DNA of 62,997 nucleotides from Granulosicoccus sp. (GTDB lineage Bacteria; Pseudomonadota; Gammaproteobacteria; Granulosicoccales; Granulosicoccaceae), in contig JABDKN010000104.1 of NCBI GenBank assembly GCA_013002205.1, positions 1 to 62,997 on the forward strand, written 5' to 3'. Shown here one piece after another: positions 55,824 to 62,997 of this stretch. Below the pieces are notes generated by a model. It was not told where the DNA came from, ran no database searches, and saw only the letters and a list, made by a program, of their open reading frames with translations. Every line of letters starts with the position of its first letter. The first letter of the stretch is position 1. The position numbers and the translations under genes were made by a program.

Positions 55824-58800
55824 ATGACAGAACTGCAGGGGAAAAGGGCGCAGGTCCGCAAGGACTACCTGGCCGAGGAAGCAGTTGTGCTTGAACGCCT
55901 GATCGGTATGATCAAGCTCACACCGGCGGATCGGGCCGACGTAGTGACGGTCGGCGCGCGGATCGTGGAGCGTGTTCGCGCGGAGACCTCCCCGACCATG
56001 ATGGAGGCATTCCTCGCCGAATATGGTCTTTCGACCGCTGAAGGTGTCGGGCTGATGTGTCTTGCCGAGGCATTGCTCAGGGTTCCGGATGCCGAGAGCA
56101 TCGACGACCTCATCCAGGACAAGATCGAACCGTCGAACTGGGGATCTCATCTGGGGCATTCCTCGTCACCGTTGGTCAACGCCTCGACCTGGGCACTGAT
56201 GCTCACCGGCAAGGTACTGGACGATGACCCGGGTCGCCCGGCCGCCGCATTGAGGGGTCTGGTGCGCCGCATGGGCGAGCCACTGGTGCGCACGGCAGTA
56301 GGGCAGTCCATGAAAATTCTGGCCAGGCAATTCGTGCTGGGCGAGACGATTGATAAGGCAATAGGCAACGCAGTAGAGCTGGAAAAGCAAGGCTATACCT
56401 ATTCGTATGACATGCTGGGAGAGGCGGCCCGCACCGAGGCGGACGCGTTGCGCTATACCGAGGCGTATGCCACAGCCATCGACGCCATTGCCAGGAAGGC
56501 CAAGGGGGATGTTCGGTCCAGTGCCGGTATTTCCGTCAAGTTGTCCGCACTGCATCCGCGCTATGAATACAGCCATCGGCAGACGGTCATGGAGGAACTG
56601 GTGCCCAGGGCACGGGCACTGGTTCGCCAGGCAGCCAAGGCTCGAATCGGATTCAATATCGATGCGGAGGAGCAGGACAGACTGGAGGTGTCACTCGATG
56701 TGATCGAAACACTGCTCGCTGACGAAGAACTGGCGGGTTGGGATGGTTTCGGTGTCGTCGTACAGGCATATGGGCGACGCGCTGCGCCCGTGATCGAGAC
56801 ACTCTACGAACTAGCCCGGCGTCATGACCGAAAGATCATGATTCGTCTGGTGAAGGGAGCCTACTGGGACACGGAGATAAAGGTTGCGCAGGAGTTCGGC
56901 GTCGAGCGCTTTCCGGTATTCACTCGCAAAGTCAATACTGACGTCAGTTACATGGCCTGTGCACAGATGCTGATGGATCGCCGGGACCGCATCTACCCGC
57001 AATTCGCCACCCATAACGCTCATACATGTGCCATGGTGTTGGCTATTGCCGGTGCAGACAAGCAAAGTTTCGAGTTCCAGCGCCTGCATGGTATGGGCGA
57101 ATCCCTGCACTCGATGGTGCGCAAGACCGGCGATACGCGATGCCGCATCTATGCCCCGGTTGGGGCTCATCGTGATCTGCTGGCGTATCTGGTCCGTCGC
57201 CTGCTGGAAAACGGAGCCAACAGCTCCTTTGTCAATCAGGTAGTCGATGATTCGATTCCCGCCGCTGAGGTGTGCCGAGATCCAGTCGAGGAGTTCGAAG
57301 CCCTGGGAGATGCCATATCGAGTCCGTCCATAAGGGCACCCGGGGAATTGTTCGCACCGGAGCGACAAAATTCGCGCGGTTTCAAGGTTAATGAACCCGC
57401 TTCGATAGAACCCCTCCTGCACGCACGTGAAAAGTTTGTCGACACGACCTGGTCGGCTGGTCCGATGCTCGCGGGCGCACCTGCCCCGCAGGGCAGGACA
57501 CGTGATGTGATGTCACCCGCCGATTCATCCCGGCTTGTCGGACGGGTAAGTGAGACAACCTCCGCTGAGGTCGATGCGGCGCTTGACAGTGCGCAAGCAG
57601 GGTTTACCCAATGGTCAGCGAAGTCTGCTGCTGATCGGGCAGCAGTGTTACGCAGGACGGCTGACCTGTATGAGGACAACGTGGCGGAGTTCTGTGCGCT
57701 GGCGACTCGCGAGGCTGGCAAGATGCTTACCGATGGCATATCAGAAGTACGCGAAGCGGTGGATTTTCTGCGTTACTATGCCAACGAGGCCATCAGGCTG
57801 GACGAGGAACAGCCTGGGGAAGCCTGTGGTATTTTCGTGTGCATCAGCCCGTGGAATTTTCCGCTCGCCATTTTTACCGGACAGGTTGCGGCGGCATTGG
57901 CCGCAGGTAATGCGGTATTGGCAAAGCCGGCTGAACAGACGCCGATGATTGCTGCGCGTGCAGTCCAGCTGATGCGCCAGGCAGGCCTGCCGGAAGCAGC
58001 ATTACAGCTTCTGCCCGGGGACGGACCTACGGTTGGAGGACCACTGACCAGTGATCCCCGTATAGCGGGTGTGTGTTTTACCGGATCAACCGAAGTGGCC
58101 CAGATCATTCATCGAACACTGGCCGCCAACGCGGGACCCGACGCCATTCTGATTGCCGAGACAGGTGGATTGAATGCCATGGTGGTGGACAGTACTGCAC
58201 TGACCGAACAGGCTGTTCGCGACATCCTCACCTCATCATTCCAGTCAGCAGGTCAACGTTGTTCCGCGCTGCGCCTGCTCTACGTGCAGGAAGAAGCTCG
58301 GGATCGGCTTCTGGAAATGTTGTTCGGTGCGATGGAGTCCCTGTCCATTGGCGACCCCTGGCGGACCGATGTGGATGTATCGCCGGTGATCGACCAGGAT
58401 GCAAGAAGCGAGATCAGCGGCTATCTTGCGGCTCTTGAGAAATCCGGGCGCGTACTGAAGTCATTGCCGATTCCGGATACCGGATACTACGTATCACCGA
58501 CAGTCGTCAGCGTGAAGGGTATTGAAGATCTCGAGCGCGAGATTTTCGGCCCCGTTCTGCATGTCGCTACCTTCAAGGCACGCGAGATTGACAAGCTGGT
58601 CGATGCAATCAATGCCAAAGAGTACGGGTTGACATTTGGTCTGCACACTCGAATAGATGACAGGGTGCAACAGATCATCGAACGGATTCAAGTTGGCAAT
58701 GCCTATGTCAATCGAAACCAGATCGGTGCTATCGTCGGTTCGCAACCCTTTGGTGGTGAAGGATTATCGGGGACCGGACCTAAAGCCGGCGGGCCTCTGT

Positions 58801-59465
58801 ACCTGACTCGATTCAGACGCACGGCGAAGGTGGATACCAAAGAGGAACCCGACACGTCCCTGGTTGCCCTGACGTCTATCGAGGCCTCTGCCTCCTCTAT
58901 CGATGCACGCAACTGGGCGGCCCGACCGGACCGCATTGCAGTACTGCGTAAAGCGTTGTCGGGCTCGAAAGGCCTGGTGCGCAAGGCATTGTCGGCAGTT
59001 GCCGCATTTGACATGACGCCCCAGACATTGCCCGGACCTACCGGTGAAAGCAATCGACTCAGCGTGCATCCCAAGGGACTGGTGTTGTGTCTCGGGCCTT
59101 CTGCCGACATTGCCCTGGCCCAGGCAGTTCAGGCACTGGGTGCAGGTAATCCGACAGTGATCGTCGCACCCGATGCCCCGTCGCGGGCACAGCCTCTCAT
59201 AGATGCGGGTGCGCCCGTAGTGGCATTGTCCGGAACCGTGAAACCGGAGTATCTGGCGAGTATGCAGCGTATCGTGGCCGTCGCTGCGGCCGGCAATGCA
59301 GATTGGGCGAGGGCACTGCGAGTTGTATTGTCCATGCGTTCAGGTCCAATCGTACCTCTGGAGACGCAGATCATTGCGCCTGAACGCTATGTCGTGGAGC
59401 GACACCTGTGCATTGACACGACGGCCGCTGGCGGAAATGCCAGTCTGCTGGCCACATCTGAGTAG
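55824..59465 (+). CDS. putA: Bifunctional proline dehydrogenase / P5C dehydrogenase
   Basis: PutA oxidises proline to glutamate in two steps, using FAD then NAD. The 1213 residues have a PRODH barrel (about 80-470, with VRLVKGAYWDTEIKVAQE in part), a P5C dehydrogenase domain (about 540-1010; catalytic E779 in IAETGGLNA and C813 in GQRCSAL) and a C-terminal ALDH-like domain (about 1080-1213), typical of long PutA. No N-terminal ribbon-helix-helix is present, so it is not an autorepressor. ATG at 55824 is preceded by a TTG alternative at 55812. Confidence 0.95.
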   Translation: MTELQGKRAQVRKDYLAEEAVVLERLIGMIKLTPADRADVVTVGARIVERVRAETSPTMMEAFLAEYGLSTAEGVGLMCLAEALLRVPDAESIDDLIQDKIEPSNWGSHLGHSSSPLVNASTWALMLTGKVLDDDPGRPAAALRGLVRRMGEPLVRTAVGQSMKILARQFVLGETIDKAIGNAVELEKQGYTYSYDMLGEAARTEADALRYTEAYATAIDAIARKAKGDVRSSAGISVKLSALHPRYEYSHRQTVMEELVPRARALVRQAAKARIGFNIDAEEQDRLEVSLDVIETLLADEELAGWDGFGVVVQAYGRRAAPVIETLYELARRHDRKIMIRLVKGAYWDTEIKVAQEFGVERFPVFTRKVNTDVSYMACAQMLMDRRDRIYPQFATHNAHTCAMVLAIAGADKQSFEFQRLHGMGESLHSMVRKTGDTRCRIYAPVGAHRDLLAYLVRRLLENGANSSFVNQVVDDSIPAAEVCRDPVEEFEALGDAISSPSIRAPGELFAPERQNSRGFKVNEPASIEPLLHAREKFVDTTWSAGPMLAGAPAPQGRTRDVMSPADSSRLVGRVSETTSAEVDAALDSAQAGFTQWSAKSAADRAAVLRRTADLYEDNVAEFCALATREAGKMLTDGISEVREAVDFLRYYANEAIRLDEEQPGEACGIFVCISPWNFPLAIFTGQVAAALAAGNAVLAKPAEQTPMIAARAVQLMRQAGLPEAALQLLPGDGPTVGGPLTSDPRIAGVCFTGSTEVAQIIHRTLAANAGPDAILIAETGGLNAMVVDSTALTEQAVRDILTSSFQSAGQRCSALRLLYVQEEARDRLLEMLFGAMESLSIGDPWRTDVDVSPVIDQDARSEISGYLAALEKSGRVLKSLPIPDTGYYVSPTVVSVKGIEDLEREIFGPVLHVATFKAREIDKLVDAINAKEYGLTFGLHTRIDDRVQQIIERIQVGNAYVNRNQIGAIVGSQPFGGEGLSGTGPKAGGPLYLTRFRRTAKVDTKEEPDTSLVALTSIEASASSIDARNWAARPDRIAVLRKALSGSKGLVRKALSAVAAFDMTPQTLPGPTGESNRLSVHPKGLVLCLGPSADIALAQAVQALGAGNPTVIVAPDAPSRAQPLIDAGAPVVALSGTVKPEYLASMQRIVAVAAAGNADWARALRVVLSMRSGPIVPLETQIIAPERYVVERHLCIDTTAAGGNASLLATSE

Positions 59466-59496
59466 CCGATTCAAGGTACCCGACAGAAGCAGATAG

Positions 59497-60918
59497 GTGA
59501 CGTCGTATCCGGAAAGTCACCGTACACTATGGGATCGGGTTACCGGAGTGTTGCTGGTCGCTATCACCGGGCTGGTGATTCTGCACGAATGGCGGCCAGA
59601 CTGGCCAATTGCCCACTTCATTTCCGTGCTGGTCATACTGGTCACTGGTTTGTTCGCCGTTCGGGTACGCGGTTCACGACTGGTGTTCATCATTCTGGCC
59701 TGCGTGTTGACGATTATCACGGTACGCGTCTCGCCGGATTTCGTGGCTCGCCTCGAACCGGGACTTGGAACGGCAGGGTTCATTGGCGCCTTTTTCTGTG
59801 CGTTGAATTGCTTGCGCAACGCCGCCGGCACCTCGAAGGCGATTGAAAATTGCGGTCTGTTTCTGGCTCAGCAGCCACCCGGAAGACGCTATGCCGCACT
59901 GACGATCGGTACGCAGGCCTTTACGCTGCTGCTCAATTACGGTGCTATCGCTTTACTTGGCACTCTGGCCATTGCCAGTGCCCGCAAGGAGTCCAATGAA
60001 GAGATCCGTGGTCATCGGGTTCGACGCATGCTGCTGGCCATCCAGCGTGGATTCATTGCCACCTTGCCCTGGTCGCCTATGTCATTTGCCGTGGTCATCA
60101 CCACGACGGTGATTCCCGGCACTTCATGGATAGCAGGATTCTGGCCCTGTCTGGTTACCGGCATCATCGTTTCGGGAATCGGCTGGATCATGGATTCGAT
60201 TTTCAAGCCAAGACTGTCAGCGTCAGCACCAGTGATCCACCGTGGCAAAGTCGACGGGTCCTGGTCCAGTGTGATCCCGCTGCTGATGCTGCTCACGATA
60301 CTGGGTGTCGTGGCAGGCCTGCTGCACTGGCTGAGTGGTGTTCGAGTCGGGGGCATCATCATCACCGTGGTGCCGGTCATCGCGCTTGGCTGGATTGCCT
60401 GGCAGTTCAGGCATGAAGATACAGTGAACGTCGTGGCGTCCCGCGCCCGGGGCTACGTGTACAAAGATATTCCGAGCTTCTCCAATGAGCTTACGCTTCT
60501 GATGATGGCCGGTTTCATTGGTACCACAGGCGGTCATCTCCTGTTGCCTCTGCTGGTCTCAGCCGGTATCGAGTTGTCCAGTATTCCGTCCTGGGCAGTA
60601 CTCATCGCAGTAGTCTGGCTGATACCCATCTCCGGGCAGTTCGGTATGAATCCGATCATGGCGGTATCATTGTTTGCGCCACTGCTGCCCTCTGCTGCAT
60701 CGATGGGTGTGGACCCGGTAGCCATCATGGTGGCCATAACAGCCGGCTGGTCTCTCAGCGGAGCCTGCTCACCCTTTACCGCCACCACTCTACTGATCGG
60801 CTCTTTTGCCAATATCAGCGCATCAAGGGTAAGCTGGATCTGGAACGGTGCTTACACGCTGGTGTGTGCCGTCGTTTTGCCATTGTGGGTTGTACTGTAT
60901 GCCCTGGTCCTCAGCTAG
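59497..60918 (+). CDS. Integral membrane permease of unknown substrate
   Basis: A 473-residue protein with about twelve helices, of the ion-transporter-type superfamily (anion permease or antiporter), but no firm family. It has a symmetrical structure with two GxFG or NP-type breaks (QFGMNPIMAVSLFAPLLP; GGHLLLPLLVSAG) as in related carboxylate carriers. The GTG start at 59497 lies 31 bases after putA, so it may be cotranscribed; proline or glutamate transport is then possible but not shown. Confidence 0.72.
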   Translation: MTSYPESHRTLWDRVTGVLLVAITGLVILHEWRPDWPIAHFISVLVILVTGLFAVRVRGSRLVFIILACVLTIITVRVSPDFVARLEPGLGTAGFIGAFFCALNCLRNAAGTSKAIENCGLFLAQQPPGRRYAALTIGTQAFTLLLNYGAIALLGTLAIASARKESNEEIRGHRVRRMLLAIQRGFIATLPWSPMSFAVVITTTVIPGTSWIAGFWPCLVTGIIVSGIGWIMDSIFKPRLSASAPVIHRGKVDGSWSSVIPLLMLLTILGVVAGLLHWLSGVRVGGIIITVVPVIALGWIAWQFRHEDTVNVVASRARGYVYKDIPSFSNELTLLMMAGFIGTTGGHLLLPLLVSAGIELSSIPSWAVLIAVVWLIPISGQFGMNPIMAVSLFAPLLPSAASMGVDPVAIMVAITAGWSLSGACSPFTATTLLIGSFANISASRVSWIWNGAYTLVCAVVLPLWVVLYALVLS

Positions 60919-61096
60919 TGGCAAGTCGTCCTGGCTGGCGGCGGTAAAGAGAGTGGCGCCCTGAATCAATCATGCGCGTAATCGTTACTGGCATCAGGTA
61001 GTGAAGCGACGATTCATGCACCAGCAGCAATTGGGTAGTCCATCCCGGGTGGTCATGACCAGGCCGACAGAAATGCCACGCCGGTATCCATCAACC

Positions 61097-62632
61097 TCAG
61101 CGCGGAATGATGAAGTCGAACACCTGACCACCTGCAACCAGCAGGGTGTTCAGCTGTACCGAGACCCCGGCTTCGTCCAGATCGATTCGGTATAACTGCT
61201 GTCGTCCGGCAATGGCTTCATCGGCGACATACATGATGTGGGCACTGTCGGCGCTGTATGCGATCGGAATGAGATCATTACCCACGCGTGCTGGATTGAG
61301 TTTTTCCGCCATCTCGCCAGGGGGCACCAGACTCAGTTGATACAGTTCGAAGACGTCATTGGTGTCCTGGTCCGCCACGTAGGCTATCGCCAGACCATCG
61401 GGGCGTATTTCGAACAGATCCACATCGCCACCGTCGATCAACGCAGCATTGACTTTTTCGCTGACACCCGGCGAGTCGAAATTCACACGGTACAACTCGT
61501 CCACCCCAGCTGTTTCCTGATCGGCAACGTAGACGATATAGTCCGATCCGGGAGCGTGCTGAAAATCGCTACGCACTTCACCGCCGGTTACGATCGGGGG
61601 GTTCAGTTTAGTGGAGATCCCCGGTGTATCGAGTGATACGGCATACAGTTCCAGCTTGTCTTCAGTATCCTGGTCAGCACAGTATGCGACTGCCTGAGAA
61701 TCAGGCCGAAATTCGAACGTGCAGAGGTCTTCTTCACCCGTGTACGGTGGGTTGAGTTTGACACTGTTTCCAAGGCTTGATACATCAACGGCGTACAACT
61801 CCCTGATCGTGTCGATGTCCTGATCCGCCATGTACCCGATCCAGTTTCCGTCGGGACTGAAACCAAACCCGGTAGCAAGGGTGACAAATTCGGCGAAGCT
61901 GCCATTCACCACCGCAGAAACACCCGGGACAGACTTTTCGACCAGAAAAATTTCGAATAGACCCACCGTTCGCTGATCAGCCGCGTACAACAACTGGCTG
62001 CCATCCGGACTGAACGCGATATCCCTGCTCGATACATCCCCTTCTGCTATCAACTCCGGATTGACCTGGACGGTTACTCCCGGTTGCGCCAGTTCAACCA
62101 GGAACAGTTCGGTTTGATTTGAAACGTCCTGATCCGCCGTATAGAGCACTTCCCTGGAATCCGGGCTGATGACAAAGCTCAGAACGTCCTGGTTCGCGGA
62201 CAGTGCGGGATTGAGGCGTGCGGACACACCCGGTGTGGCCAGATCCACCGAGTACAGTGAAAAACGACCCGTATTATCTTCATCGGAAATATAGACGACA
62301 CAACGATTGTCTGGACTGAGGGCAAACGACTCGATGGACTGTTGCGCCGTCAACGGCCCATTCACGACAACACTGCCCGCTTCGGGCTGATCCCGATCTG
62401 CCAGGTAGAGATTGACAGGACGGACACCGTCGATATCCGACAGATACAGGACAGGATTTGATGGAGGCGTGCTGTCACCGGTGCACACGGCATCTACCTC
62501 ATCGGGCGTGTCCGGGGTCGAGTCGCCGGAACTTCCGCCTCCACAGGCCGCCAGCAACAGGGTTGCCAACAACGGGATGGATTGCACTGAATTGCGCTCG
62601 AAGTTGTGCAGGCAATGGAAAATCATAGTCAT
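61097..62632 (-). CDS. Beta-propeller lipoprotein with nine TolB/WD40-like repeats
   Basis: A 511-residue exported lipoprotein (lipobox LLLAAC, Cys30, then Gly). After a short Asp/Thr/Pro-rich linker come nine repeats of about 50 residues. Each has a hydrophobic strand followed by YxADQD, a gap and ELYxV or similar, and a PGVSxxLNP strand (for example VLYTADQDVSNQTELFLVEL). The repeats form a TolB-like propeller, and the ADQD acidic motif is almost invariant. The role is unknown; a surface-binding scaffold is possible. Convergent with the permease gene. Confidence 0.78.
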   Translation of the reverse strand: MTMIFHCLHNFERNSVQSIPLLATLLLAACGGGSSGDSTPDTPDEVDAVCTGDSTPPSNPVLYLSDIDGVRPVNLYLADRDQPEAGSVVVNGPLTAQQSIESFALSPDNRCVVYISDEDNTGRFSLYSVDLATPGVSARLNPALSANQDVLSFVISPDSREVLYTADQDVSNQTELFLVELAQPGVTVQVNPELIAEGDVSSRDIAFSPDGSQLLYAADQRTVGLFEIFLVEKSVPGVSAVVNGSFAEFVTLATGFGFSPDGNWIGYMADQDIDTIRELYAVDVSSLGNSVKLNPPYTGEEDLCTFEFRPDSQAVAYCADQDTEDKLELYAVSLDTPGISTKLNPPIVTGGEVRSDFQHAPGSDYIVYVADQETAGVDELYRVNFDSPGVSEKVNAALIDGGDVDLFEIRPDGLAIAYVADQDTNDVFELYQLSLVPPGEMAEKLNPARVGNDLIPIAYSADSAHIMYVADEAIAGRQQLYRIDLDEAGVSVQLNTLLVAGGQVFDFIIPR

Positions 62633-62870
62633 TCTCCCGGGAGAGGCCGAATCGAACCCAGATGAAAATAATCGATACTCCCGTGCCTTCCCGGAGTCAA
62701 CGATTAATGCCGATTTTTGAACGGAACTAGTCTAAAGAACTGTCCCATCGGTTTGCCATGTGCAGACATTCGATTGCATGTTAGGGTATCTCGAAACCTT
62801 AAACCTGGGCTGAGTGTGCACCAGCAGGTGAATATTGCACTTACCCGGAACCGACTGCTAGGCGGGTAAA

Positions 62871-62997
62871 ATGAAGATAACTTCAAAAGAATACCAGCAT
62901 GTTATTGAGCATGTTAAGAAATTACCTATTACGACACGGTTTAACGCTGCGGACAGGATGGCCTTGCAGAAACTGACCTCGACTGGTTATGACTTAG
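62871..62997 (+). CDS. Partial ORF at the window end, not identified
   Basis: An ATG at 62871 opens a frame that continues to the end of the window (42 residues, MKITSKEYQHVIEHVKKLPI...). It is AT-rich compared with its neighbours. A GGCGGG element is seen about 6 bases upstream. Too short to name. Confidence 0.4.
   Translation, partial: MKITSKEYQHVIEHVKKLPITTRFNAADRMALQKLTSTGYDL

Noticed and set aside
1-62997. tRNA, rRNA, transposase, integrase or prophage genes
   Set aside because: No cloverleaf, rRNA-like sequence or mobile-element proteins were seen. The DUF1469 holin-superfamily protein belongs to a chromosomal Yqj-type cluster, not a phage.

Overview
The window is about 63 kb of a moderately GC-rich bacterial chromosome (roughly 55-58% by eye) with dense, short-spaced operons on both strands. 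It looks like a marine, probably alga-associated gammaproteobacterium. The evidence is the gene mix: a DMSP lyase of the DddP type, a sulfoacetaldehyde acetyltransferase, a TauE-type exporter, GH1 and GH16 glycosidases, a complete L-rhamnose catabolic and uptake locus, a sugar kinase of the KDG type, an Acs plus Na+/solute symporter unit and a trifunctional-length PutA. Granulosicoccus-like bacteria fit this picture, but the assignment is an inference. I found no rRNA, tRNA, CRISPR array, insertion sequence or prophage.

Layout. 1-10.7 kb: a partial TauE exporter, RluA pseudouridine synthase, a DUF2177 membrane protein, a receiver-HDOD protein, a GH1 beta-glucosidase, an HpcH-type aldolase, XdhC, Tex, a DHH phosphoesterase and an S4 protein. 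10.7-14.5 kb: a hybrid histidine kinase, convergent with an S9 peptidase. 14.6-22.2 kb: a five-gene cluster (beta-lactamase-fold serine hydrolase, AnmK, oligopeptide ABC transporter with fused DF ATPase) that reads as a peptidoglycan-fragment uptake and recycling unit. 22.3-30 kb: a GH16 lipoprotein, a MATE exporter, a Yqj-like membrane cluster joined to an orphan histidine-kinase dimerisation protein, a homocysteine methyltransferase-family protein and Xsc.

30.2-41.2 kb is an L-rhamnose locus of the type known from Rhizobium leguminosarum: mutarotase RhaM, kinase RhaK, ABC transporter RhaQPTS and DeoR-type regulator RhaR on the minus strand, and the aldolase-dehydrogenase fusion RhaD with isomerase RhaI on the plus strand. 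The divergent rhaR-rhaD gap holds a clear promoter and a cluster of GTCAATC half-sites. A long stem-loop lies between rhaS and rhaT. 41.4-42.8 kb is a lower-GC patch with AlkD and a broken phosphotransferase.

42.8-45.6 kb is a two-gene overlapping operon: DddP followed by an MmgE/PrpD-family protein. This is the most interesting unit here, because the second gene may act on the DMSP cleavage product or a derivative. 46.2-52.9 kb: Acs, DUF4212 small subunit, Na+/solute symporter, a strong terminator, then a CBS/nucleotidyltransferase protein and an unknown membrane protein. 52.9-54.5 kb: small stress-type proteins (acidic secreted protein, CsbD, DUF1328) in a region rich in stem-loops. 54.6-63 kb: a PfkB sugar kinase, PutA, a 12-segment-type permease, a nine-repeat beta-propeller lipoprotein and an unidentified gene cut by the window end.

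Together the genes suggest scavenging of algal products (beta-glucans, rhamnose, DMSP, sulfonates, acetate, proline), combined with recycling of the cell's own wall peptides.
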